Assembly: GCF_002355655.1 (NCBI RefSeq)
Contig: NZ_AP017569.1
Span: 2,418,001-2,482,000, forward strand
Reading direction: 5' to 3'
DNA: 64,000 bases
DNA from: Halorubrum trapanicum
Lineage (GTDB): Archaea > Halobacteriota > Halobacteria > Halobacteriales > Haloferacaceae
Shown here: piece after piece, positions 8,874-17,000 of the stretch
How the letters are laid out: every line of letters begins with the position of its first letter
Position numbering within the stretch: the stretch's first letter is position 1
Notes under the pieces: model-generated
What the model saw: the letters and a program-made list of their open reading frames with translations, nothing else
Told to the model about the DNA's origin: nothing
Databases searched by the model: none
Program-made: the position numbers and the translations under genes

Positions 8874-10097
8874 ATGTCGCAACCGACTCCCGCGGACCTC
8901 GCGACTCGGGTCCGCGACGGCGACCTCCGCTTCCACGAGCTGGAAGACCACGCGGACGCCGACGCCGCGGCCGCCGCGCGCCGGCTGCTCGTCGCGGAGG
9001 CGACGGACGCCGACCTCGACCCGCTCGGCGAGTACGCGTTCGACGCCGACGCGGTCCACGGCTCGAACATCGAGAACACCCTCGGGGGCGTTCAGGTCCC
9101 GGTCGGCGTCGCCGGCCCGGTGACGATCGACGGCGGCGCGAGTTCGGGCGAGCGCTACCTGCCGCTGGCGACCACCGAGGGCGCCCTGGTCGCGTCGATC
9201 AACCGCGGCTGCTCCGTCGTCGAGGACGCCGGCGGCGCGACCGCACGGGTGACGAAGAGCGGGATGACCCGCGCGCCCGTCTTCCGGGTCGCGGGCGTCG
9301 CCGAGGCCGAGGCGCTCGTCGACTGGGTGCGCGACAACGTCCCCGCGCTGCGCGAGGCCGCGGAGTCGACGACGAGCCACGGCGAGCTGCTGGACGTGAC
9401 GCCGTACGTCGTCGGCAACAACGTCTTCCTGCGCTTCCGCTACGACACGAAGGACGCGATGGGGATGAACATGGCCACCATCGCGACGCGCGAGGCCTGC
9501 GACGCCGTCGAGGACGAGACGGACGCCTCGCTCGTCGCGCTGTCGGGGAACCTCTGCTCGGACAAGAAGCCGGCCGCCATCAACGCGGTCGAGGGGCGCG
9601 GGCGCTCGGTCGTCGCGGACGCGACGGTCCCCCGCGAGGTCGTCGAGGAGCGCCTCCACACGACCCCCGAGGCGATCGCCGAGATCAACACCCGGAAGAA
9701 CCTCGTCGGCTCCGCGAAGGCGGGCGCGCTCGGGTTCAACGCCCACGTCGCCAACGCGGTCGCGGCGATGTTCCTCGCGACCGGGCAGGACGAGGCGCAG
9801 GTCGTGGAGGGGGCGAACGCGATCACGACCGCCGAGACGACCGCCGACGGCGACCTCTACGTCTCCGTCTCGCTGGCGAGCCTCGAAGTGGGGACGGTCG
9901 GCGGCGGGACGAAGCTCCCGACCCAGCGGGCGAGCCTGGAGATACTCGGCGTCGCCGGCGGCGGCGACCCGGCCGGGAGCAACGCCGACGCGCTCGCGGA
10001 GTCGATCGCGGTCTGCGCGCTCGCGGGCGAGCTCTCCCTGCTCGCGGCGCTCGGCTCGCGACACCTCTCGTCGGCGCACGAGGAGCTCGGTCGATAG
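8874..10097 (+). CDS. hmgA: HMG-CoA reductase (class I)
   Basis: This enzyme reduces HMG-CoA to mevalonate with NADPH, the committed step to the isoprenoid chains of archaeal membrane lipids and carotenoids. The 407 residues contain the catalytic set of class I enzymes: Glu102 in ATTEGALVASINRGC, a Lys in SGNLCSDKKPAAIN (231/232), Asp306 in GQDEAQ, and a C-terminal His402 in SSAHEELGR. The HMG-binding ENxxG-type region and the GGGT NADPH-side motif (TVGGGTKLPTQ) are present. It is soluble and lacks the membrane anchor of eukaryotic forms, as expected. A TATA-like AGTAATTAG lies about 30 bp before the ATG. Confidence 0.97.
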   Translation: MSQPTPADLATRVRDGDLRFHELEDHADADAAAAARRLLVAEATDADLDPLGEYAFDADAVHGSNIENTLGGVQVPVGVAGPVTIDGGASSGERYLPLATTEGALVASINRGCSVVEDAGGATARVTKSGMTRAPVFRVAGVAEAEALVDWVRDNVPALREAAESTTSHGELLDVTPYVVGNNVFLRFRYDTKDAMGMNMATIATREACDAVEDETDASLVALSGNLCSDKKPAAINAVEGRGRSVVADATVPREVVEERLHTTPEAIAEINTRKNLVGSAKAGALGFNAHVANAVAAMFLATGQDEAQVVEGANAITTAETTADGDLYVSVSLASLEVGTVGGGTKLPTQRASLEILGVAGGGDPAGSNADALAESIAVCALAGELSLLAALGSRHLSSAHEELGR

Positions 10098-10129
10098 ACG
10101 GACGTCGGGTTCGACCCCGCAGACCCTTC

Positions 10130-10447
10130 TCAGTCCGACCAGCGGGGACAGTCGTCGCGGAGCGCCGCCCGCCCCGCGTCGGTGATCCGGAACACCGCCT
10201 CCCCCGAGACGCGCTCGACGAGCCCGGCGTCCGCCAGCGCGGTCAGCCGCGACTCGGCGTGGTCGTCGTAGAGGCCCGTGTTCCCGGCGACGAACGCCTG
10301 ATAGTCGGCGCCGACGTCGGCGAGGTACGAGAGCAGCCGCTCGTCGGAGCGCGTGAGGGACGGGCGGTCCGGGTCGAGCGCCTTCTCGTCGGCAGCCTCG
10401 GAACTCTCCGCCGAGCGGTCGGCCGGCTGTGCGTCTGGTGCGGGCAT
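10130..10447 (-). CDS. Small winged-helix regulator
   Basis: 105 residues. A polar acidic N-terminus is followed by a winged-helix core (SLTRSDERLLSYLADVGADY, then AESRLTALADAGLVERVSGE and FRITDAGRAAL), the layout of haloarchaeal PhiH1-repressor-like or MarR-like small regulators. The Met at 10447 was chosen over an upstream Met because the minus-strand TATA box (about 10471-10478) would otherwise fall inside the gene. A perfect palindrome lies between TATA box and start, consistent with autorepression. Targets are unknown; cofH upstream on the same strand and hmgA (convergent) are neighbours only. Confidence 0.75.
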   Translation of the reverse strand: MPAPDAQPADRSAESSEAADEKALDPDRPSLTRSDERLLSYLADVGADYQAFVAGNTGLYDDHAESRLTALADAGLVERVSGEAVFRITDAGRAALRDDCPRWSD

Positions 10448-10450
10448 CTC

Positions 10451-10466
10451 ACACGTGGGAACGTGT
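10451..10466. promoter_or_regulatory. Perfect palindrome ACACGTGGGAACGTGT, probable operator
   Basis: Two perfect 6-bp arms (ACACGT/ACGTGT) with a 4-bp spacer. It lies between the minus-strand TATA box and the start codon of the small winged-helix gene, covering the expected transcription start. This is the position where a repressor would block initiation. Autoregulation is inferred. Confidence 0.55.
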
Positions 10467-10580
10467 ACCACGATAAAGGAGACACCGGCGGTTCCCACTC
10501 GCTGGGAGCCGGCGCCGATCGGACGAACCTGTTCGGTCGCCGACCGGTCCGACCGGGGGCGTCCCGTCGACCTCCCCGAC

Positions 10581-12041
10581 TCAGTCGTCGGCGTCGGCGG
10601 GCGGCGTCCCGGCGGCGTCGCTCCCGGCCCCCTCGCCGCCGGACGGGCGGTCCGGGAGCATCGGGGTCCCGTCGGCGCGCGGGCCGAGCCGCGGGCCGTG
10701 CGGACCGTCGTCGGGGTCGATGCGGCGCCGAGTCCGGTAGTCCGTCGAGCGCTCGACCGGGGTCCGGCCGATCGCCGCGATCATCTCGACGTAGTCGTCG
10801 AACGAGCGGTACTCGCCGTACTCGCCGCCCGCGCGGCTGGTGATCTCCTCCGAGAGGATGGTGCCCATGAAGTCGTCGGCGCCGCAGTTGAGCAGCTTGA
10901 GCCCGTGGGCGTCGCCCGACTTCACCCACGAGGCCTGGACGTGGTCGACGTTGTCCAAGAAGAGCCGCGCGACCGCGACCACCAGCTCGTCCTCGGCGCG
11001 CGAGGGCCCGGAGTCGACGACTCCCCGGCGGTACAGCGGGGTGTTCTGATGGATGAAGGAGAGCGGGACGAACTCCGTGATCGCGCCCGTGCGGTCCTGG
11101 AGGTCGCGGATCACCTTCAGGTGTTGCGCGCGGTGGGCGACCGTCTCGACGTGGCCGTACATCATCGTGGAGGTCACGTCGAGGCCGGCGGCGGCCGCGC
11201 CCTCCATCGCGGCCACCCAGTCGTCGGTGCGGATCTTCCCCGGGCAGATCACGTCGCGGACCTCGTCGACGAGGATCTCGGCGGCGGTGCCCGGCGCGGA
11301 GTCGAGCCCGGCCTCGGCCAGCTCGCGGTAGACTGACTCGTACTCCCAGTCCGTGCCGCGCTTGGCGTGGTACGCCTCCTCCGGGGTCATCGAGTGGAGG
11401 TGGACGCCGCCGACCGACATCGCCGCCATCTGCTCGACGTACGTCCCCGGGTCGGTCGCGTACCGCTCGGGCGGCTTGTAGTTCACCTCGCTCGCGGGGT
11501 CGTCGTGCGCGGCGAGGACCTCGTGGTGCTCCTCGTTCAGCGCGAACGCCGGGTGGAGCCCCGAGACGGAGCACACCTCGTAAATTCCCATGTCGAGGGC
11601 GTCCTCGACGACCGCGCGCGACTCCGCCGGCGGCTTGGTGAAGCCCGCGTGCTCGACGTCGCTGTCGGCCTCGAACGCGTGCGCGGAGTCCTTGAAGTTA
11701 CAGAACAGGCAGCCGGTGTTGCAGGCCGTGGTGACGTTGTTGTTGAGGTTGGCGACGAAGGTGACCTCGTCGCCGACCTCCTCGGCCCGGCGCCGGTCCG
11801 CGGCCTCTAACACCGCCTCCTTGCGGACGGGGTCGATCCCCGACGACGCCGTGCCGGTCGCGAGCAGCTCGGTCGCGTCGGCGACCGTCAGCCGGGCGCC
11901 GTCGCGGGCCTTCGCGAGCGCGTTCTCGAACGACTGGTCGGTCGCGGGCGCCGCGAAGTCGAACTCGTTCGCGCCGCTCTCCGACTCGCCGCCGCCGGCC
12001 TCGTCCGTTCCGCTCGCGCCGGAACTACCCCCCGAACTCAT
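10581..12041 (-). CDS. cofH: FO synthase subunit 2 (radical SAM)
   Basis: CofH joins a tyrosine-derived fragment to 5-amino-6-ribitylaminouracil; with CofG it makes the deazaflavin FO, the core of coenzyme F420. The product is 486 residues from Met at 12041. The radical-SAM cluster motif is TACNTGCLFCNF (Cys107, 111, 114). Typical CofH stretches follow: DMGIYEVCSVSGLHPAF, GGVHLHSMTPEEAYHAKRG and STMMYGHVETVAHR. The first 30 and last 45 residues are low-complexity acidic or glycine-rich extensions. A minus-strand TATA box (about 12066-12074) supports the start. cofG is not in the window, so the two subunit genes are not adjacent here. Confidence 0.95.
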   Translation of the reverse strand: MSSGGSSGASGTDEAGGGESESGANEFDFAAPATDQSFENALAKARDGARLTVADATELLATGTASSGIDPVRKEAVLEAADRRRAEEVGDEVTFVANLNNNVTTACNTGCLFCNFKDSAHAFEADSDVEHAGFTKPPAESRAVVEDALDMGIYEVCSVSGLHPAFALNEEHHEVLAAHDDPASEVNYKPPERYATDPGTYVEQMAAMSVGGVHLHSMTPEEAYHAKRGTDWEYESVYRELAEAGLDSAPGTAAEILVDEVRDVICPGKIRTDDWVAAMEGAAAAGLDVTSTMMYGHVETVAHRAQHLKVIRDLQDRTGAITEFVPLSFIHQNTPLYRRGVVDSGPSRAEDELVVAVARLFLDNVDHVQASWVKSGDAHGLKLLNCGADDFMGTILSEEITSRAGGEYGEYRSFDDYVEMIAAIGRTPVERSTDYRTRRRIDPDDGPHGPRLGPRADGTPMLPDRPSGGEGAGSDAAGTPPADADD

Positions 12042-12171
12042 CCCGTAACCCTCCCGGTTCCACCCTGATAAACGGGCGGGTCGCGACACCGATCGGGTCG
12101 GACAGACGACGCCGATCGCGAACGTCTATTTATAAATAGATCCGAGGGCCGCGACGTTTATTTATAAATAA

Positions 12172-12578
12172 CTGCGGTGGCGCGTGCCTGTGAGCGCCCG
12201 GAGGGCGCGAACAGCACCGCGCGAGGGAGTCGGCCGGCCGGAGCGAAGCGGAGGCCGGCCGACGAGGTTGGGGAGGCGTGAGGCTGCGGTGCTGTGCTGG
12301 GCAGGCTGGGACTCAAAGGGGCAGCCGCGAGGGCGAAGCACGGCGACGCAAGCACTGGAAGGAGCGAGCAACGCGAGCGACTGAAGCGCGTGGTTCGAGA
12401 CGCCTCCGGCGTCTCGTCATCCCGAAAATCGGAGATTTTCGGGCGACAGCGAGCCGCGCGAGCCCTCGCGGCTGGGGCTTTGGCGGCGTTCGCCGTCGAT
12501 CCGCAATCAGCCATTTATAAGCGAGCGGCTGGGGCTTTGGCGGCGTTCGCCGTCGATCTGCCAGTGCCAATTTATAAA
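12172..12578 (+). repeat. Structured intergenic element, copy 1
   Basis: First of six related elements; orientation is defined as the strand carrying GGGACTCAAAGGGGCAG (12308-12324). Order: GCGGTGGCGCGTGCCTG; a short stem (GCGCCC/GGGCGC); CACCGCGCGAGGGAGTC; a longer stem (GGCCGG arms with inner GGAGCGAAGCGG); GGGGAGGCGTGAGG; the invariant 17-mer; one strand of a long-range stem (CAGCCGCGAGGGC); two internal hairpins (GAGACGCC/GGCGTCTC and CCCGAAAATC/GATTTTCGGG); the partner strand GCCCTCGCGGCTG; then GGCTGGGGCTTTGG and TTATAA. A second 3' module ends in TTATAA exactly 57 bp later (12515 and 12572). TATA-like TTTATAAATA boxes also precede it (about 12129-12170). The 12042-12604 gap holds nothing else I can support. 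Confidence 0.85.
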
Positions 12579-12604
12579 GAAGCGACTAATTCGCCCCCGT
12601 CAGT

Positions 12605-13609
12605 TCACGCTAAATCCCGGTAGTCCCGCTCTTCGTCGGCGTGTGCGCGGACCCACAGCTCGCCGATCCGCGAGAGGCTCGTCCGGTAGGACTTCCCGTG
12701 TTCCTCGCGCTCGATGTACCCCTTGCCGCCGGGCCCCAACCGATCAACGTTATAAATGACCTTCGAGCGGAACGAGTCCGTGTACTCCTCGTTGAGCTCG
12801 GCCGCGAGCGTCTCCGCCAGCTCGGAGACGGACTCGAACTCGCCGTGTTCGCCCAGCGTGAACAGGACCAGCTCCTCGAACGGCTTGACGTTCTGGAAGG
12901 AGGCGACCGGGAGCTCGATCACGTGGCGGTCGCCGATTTTCTTCGCCCCGATGGTGGTGCCGCGCTCGTCGAACTCCGCGAGGAGGTCCGTGGTGCTCGC
13001 CAGCCGGTCGGCGACGCGGTCGGGGTCGACGCCCGCCTCGGCGAGCGCCTCGTCGCTCTCGCTCCCGCCGCTCCCCTCGTCGAGGTCGCGCAGGAGGTCC
13101 CGCGTCGCGCGCAACTCCTCCGCGAGTTCGGTCTCCAAGTACTTCTCGGGGGCCGTGTAGTAGGTGTGAATCCGGTCGCGGTCCGCCTGCCGCTCGACCA
13201 TGATCGAGTGGGCCGCGGTCGCGAACGCGAAGGAGACGGGGCGGGGCATCGAACAGAGGTTCACCCACACCTCGCGGTCGTCGACGGCGTCGCCCGCTCC
13301 CGGTTCGTCGTCTGCCCCGTCGACCCCCTCGTCCCGGTCGAGTTCGGCGTTGATCAGGTCGAACGCGCGCTCGAAGGCGGCGTCGTAGTCGTACACGTCG
13401 TCCAGCCGCTCGCGGACCGTCTCGGCGCCGAGCAGGTTCGTGAAGTCCTGCTCCAACTTGCGCGCGATGTTGCGCGAGTACTCGACGTTGGCCTCGCTGC
13501 CGACGGTGCCCTCCAACAGGATCACCCGGTCGACGTCGAACTGGTCCCGGATGAGGGGGGCGATCATCCGGTCGTAGTCGAACCCGACGGGCACGACGTG
13601 GGTCTGCAT
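12605..13609 (-). CDS. HFX_2341/DUF6293-type regulator: CARF-like domain plus winged helix
   Basis: 334 residues. The N-terminal half (MQTHVVPVGFDYDRMIAPLI, then ADRVILLEG-like DVDRVILLEGTVGS, WVNLCSMPRPVSFAFATAAH) has the alternating strand/helix look of a Rossmann-like, CARF-type ligand domain. The C-terminal 100 residues (FEELVLFTLGEHGEFESVSE to GKSYRTSLSRIGELWVRAH) form a winged helix. This is the layout of the haloarchaeal HFX_2341 family. Nucleotide-ligand binding is inferred from fold resemblance. The ATG at 13609 sits about 26 bp after a strong TATA box (TTTTTATAAA), so the transcript is probably leaderless. No CRISPR genes are nearby; structured element copy 1 lies directly downstream. 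Confidence 0.78.
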   Translation of the reverse strand: MQTHVVPVGFDYDRMIAPLIRDQFDVDRVILLEGTVGSEANVEYSRNIARKLEQDFTNLLGAETVRERLDDVYDYDAAFERAFDLINAELDRDEGVDGADDEPGAGDAVDDREVWVNLCSMPRPVSFAFATAAHSIMVERQADRDRIHTYYTAPEKYLETELAEELRATRDLLRDLDEGSGGSESDEALAEAGVDPDRVADRLASTTDLLAEFDERGTTIGAKKIGDRHVIELPVASFQNVKPFEELVLFTLGEHGEFESVSELAETLAAELNEEYTDSFRSKVIYNVDRLGPGGKGYIEREEHGKSYRTSLSRIGELWVRAHADEERDYRDLA

Positions 13610-13630
13610 ACGCGGGACGTAACGGTGCCG

Positions 13631-13640
13631 TTTATAAAAA
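13631..13640 (-). promoter_or_regulatory. TATA box of the HFX_2341-type regulator gene
   Basis: Minus-strand TTTTTATAAA centred about 26 bp before the ATG at 13609, ideal for a leaderless transcript. It rules out a much longer open frame that continues upstream. Confidence 0.65.
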
Positions 13641-13798
13641 GAACCAGTTCCCTCATCGTTCAACTGAACACCGACCACACCGCTCTCCAGTGGGTCGGGG
13701 GGTTTCGGCAAGAGGGGAATCTGACTACGACCTTCGTGAAAGCCCACTCTAGAAGACCCGTTGTGTCCCAACCCGCTGTGTGGATACAGCCATCGTGA

Positions 13799-13936
13799 TC
13801 AGCTATTAATTCTGTTATAAATCGTGTTCCCGCAGTTGTCACACCGGTTCGGCTCATTTCGATACCGCTCGCCACACCGGTCGCATTCCCACCTTGCCCC
13901 GAGAATCTCACACAGGAGAGAATCCGTGAATCCCAT
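13799..13936 (-). CDS. 45-residue zinc-ribbon protein, possibly a gene remnant
   Basis: The C-terminal part reads WECDRCGERYRNEPNRCDNC, a clear two-CxxC zinc ribbon, after a short N-terminus from MGFTDSLLCEILGAR. A minus-strand AAAATATACC box at about 13962-13970, some 29 bp before the ATG at 13936, supports this start rather than a longer one (14032). The ribbon resembles those at the ends of small haloarchaeal zinc-finger proteins. It could be complete or the tail of a decayed gene. The rest of 13610-14061 shows no other coding signal. Confidence 0.5.
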   Translation of the reverse strand: MGFTDSLLCEILGARWECDRCGERYRNEPNRCDNCGNTIYNRINS

Positions 13937-14061
13937 CCGTCGGCTCGTAGTCCCTCTATGTGGTATATTTTGGGACGCCACCTTCGGATACCAGCCGGCA
14001 AACGTGCGGCCGAGTACCAAAATTAAAGTCACTGTCGTTACGATGACGTGTCAACATACCG

Positions 14062-17000
14062 ATGACGAGCCGGTGTACGTTTCGACTCGACCCCGAGGAG
14101 GCCGGCGCGGCGACGGCGGAGGTCGCCGCGGAGATAGACGAGGAGTGGCGCTGCCCGCACGACGCGCACCCGGAGGCCGACCGCTGCGTGTTCCACCTGT
14201 CGAGCGACGCCCGCGACGACCTCGGCGTCGACGCAGACGCCGTCGCCGAGCGCCTCCGAGACGTGGCCGGCGAACGGGGGAAGGCCGCGAAACGCCTGCT
14301 CGGCGCCCGCCTCGACGGCGTCTCGATCCGCCACGAGATCGTCGACGCCGTCGACAAGCACCCCCTCGACCTCCGGGGCGCGACGGTGACCGGCACCCTA
14401 GATCTGACCGCGTCGGAGTTCGAGGGCCGGATCGACCTCTCCGGCGCGGAGATCGGCGCGATCGACTGGACGGAGTCGGAATTCGACGCGCCGGTCGACC
14501 TCTCCGGCGCCGTCGTCCGCGGCGAGACGACCCTCACCGGCGCCGTCTTCGAGGGCGACGTGGACCTCTCGGGCGCGACGTTCGAGGGGCCGGTCGACGC
14601 CCGGGAGGCCAGGTTCAACGGCGACACCTCGCTGCGCGAGGCGCGGTTCCGCGGCGCGGCGGCGTTTGACGGCGCCGAGTTCCGCGGCGACGCGAACCTC
14701 TTGGACGACGACGCGTGCTTCGAGGACGCCCGCTTCGACGCCCCCGCCTCGTTCACGAAGGCCGGTTTCCGGTACGCGGATTTCGTCGGCTGCGAGTTCC
14801 GCGACGCGGCGGCGTTCGACCGGGCGACCTTCGGCGGCGACGCCGAGTTCGCGGACGCGACGTTCGGCGACTACGCCGACTTCGCGGAGGCCCGGTTCGA
14901 CGGCGACACCGCGTTCTCGGGGGCGCTGTTCGAGGCGCCGGCGACGTTCGCGGGCGCGGAGTTCCGCGGCCGGGACAACCTCGAAGACGACGACCTCTCG
15001 TTCGCGGACGCGACGTTCGAGGGGGAAGCGACGTTCCGGCGCGCGGTCGTCGGCTTCGCCGACTTGTCGCGGCTGACGGCCGCAGAGGAGCTGGTATTCG
15101 ACGAGACGCGTTTCACCGAGGAGGTCAGCTTCGAGGACGCGACGCTGTCGTCGCTCTCCTGTGACGAGGCGCGGTTCGAAAGCGACGCGAGCTTCGAGGG
15201 CGTCGCGGTCGACGGGGACGCGACGTTCAGGGGCGCGGAGTTCGAGGGCGGTGACAACGTCGACGACGACGACCTCTCGTTCGCGGACGCGGTGTTCGGC
15301 GGCGACGTCGACTTCCTCAGCGCCCGGTTCGGGTACAGCGACTTCTCCGGCGCCGCGTTCGGCGGGGCGGCCGTCTTCGACGAGTCGCGCTTCGACGACG
15401 ACCTCGCGTTCTCCGACGCGGCCTTCGACGACCGAGCGAGCTTCGACGAGTGCCGGTTCGACGACGACGCCGCCTTCGAGCGGGCGACCTTCGCCGGCGC
15501 GGCCAGCTTCCGCGGCGCGGAGTTCGACGGCGGCGACAACGTCCGCGACGACGACGTGACGTTCGCCGACGCCGCGTTCGCCGACGAGGCCGACTTCTAC
15601 CGCGCGGAGTTCGAGTACGCCAACTTCGAGGCCGCGGCGTTCGAGCGGCCCGCGAACTTCGAGGCGACCCACTTCGCCGGCGAGGGCGACTTCCGCGACG
15701 CGGCGTTCCGCGGCGAGACGACGTTCGCCGAGGCGCGGTTCGACGACGACGCGACGTTCGAGGACGCGGCGTTCCGCGACGCCGCCTCGTTCCTCGGCGT
15801 CGAGTTCGTCGGCGACTACCACGAGGACGACGACGCCGCGTTCTCGGGCGCCGTCTTCGCCGACGAGGCCGACTTCCGCGAGATCGAGTTCGGTCAGGCC
15901 GGCTTCGACGACGCGCGCTTCCGGGGGCCGGTGTCGTTCCGCGAGTCGCTGTTCGGTCGCGCGCGCTTCGAGGACGCGGTCTGTGCGGAGTCGGTCGACC
16001 TGTCGTACACCCGGTTCACCGAGCCGGTCTCGTTCGACGGCATCGCGTTCGAGTCCGGCGTCACCGCCGACGAGGCGCGGTTCGAGAGCGACGCGAGCTT
16101 CGCCGAGTCGTCGTTCGAGGAGGGAGCGACGTTCCGCGGCGTCGAGTTTCAGGGGGGCGCCCACACGGTCACCGACGCGAACTTCGAGGCCGCGACGTTC
16201 GCGGACAGCGCCGACTTCAAGCTCGCCGAGTTCCGCGTCGCGGACTTCTCCGGCGCGGAGTTCGAGGGGACGGCGCTGTTCGAGCGCACCGTCTTCGAAG
16301 ACGACGCCACCTTCCGGAACGCGGCGTTCGGCGCGTCGGCCGTCTTCTCGCGCTCCCGGTTCCTCGAGGAGTCCGACTTCTCCAGCTGCCGCTTCGAGGA
16401 CGAGGCGCACTTCGACGAGCTTCGCTTCGAGAAGGACAGCACGTTCGCCGACGCCGAGTTCGGCGGCGACGCGACGTTTCGCTCGGCGGAGTTCGAGGGG
16501 AGCGCGAACATGCACAACGACGACGCCAGCTTCGAGACGGCGACGTTCCGCGGCACGGCGGACTTCGACAAGGCGTCGTTCCTCTACGCGAACTTCGCGC
16601 ACACGACGTTCGCCCGGGACGCCGCGTTCACCGAGGCAGAGTTCGAACACTCGGTCGCCTTCCGCCCGCGGCCCGCCGAGTCCGAGACGCTCGTCGACCT
16701 GAGCGGCGCGGTCGTGCGCGGCGGGACGCTCGGCCAGCCGGAGCAGGGCGACGCCTTCTACGACTGTACGCACGCGGAGGTCCGGGAGGTCACGCTCGAT
16801 GACGAGCACTGTACGCACGGCCTGTTCAACCACTTCCGGTTCTGTAACACCGACTTCCACGGCTTCGACTTCACCGCCCACAAGACGTACCTCGCGCGCA
16901 ACAACTGGGAGATCCACACCTTCGCCGCCTCTGAGGCGGCCGACCGATCGGAGACCGAGTCGGAGTTCACGCCCGCGAGGCTGGAGAACACGTATCTGAA

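Noticed and set aside
12392-12402. GTGGTTCGAGA in copies 1 and 6 looks like a tRNA T-loop
   Set aside because: No acceptor, D or anticodon arms can be drawn around it, and the following hairpin sequences are unrelated between copies.
12172-12578. Elements as a CRISPR array or classical insertion sequence
   Set aside because: No regular short repeats with unique spacers, no transposase frame, and I found no convincing terminal inverted repeats or target duplications.
12184-12623. Open frames of 60-140 codons inside the structured elements (also at 19060-19371, 24803-25231, 33405-33708, 45364-45928, 54591-55134)
   Set aside because: The shared 17-mer is read in different frames in different copies (as GTQRG, DSKGQ or GLKGA), so no protein is conserved; long frames arise from high GC. 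They are probably annotated wrongly as hypothetical proteins in genomes.
13660-14001. 113-codon minus-strand frame overlapping the small zinc-ribbon frame
   Set aside because: No recognisable domain, and codon use is unlike the neighbours; the zinc-ribbon frame has better motif and promoter support.
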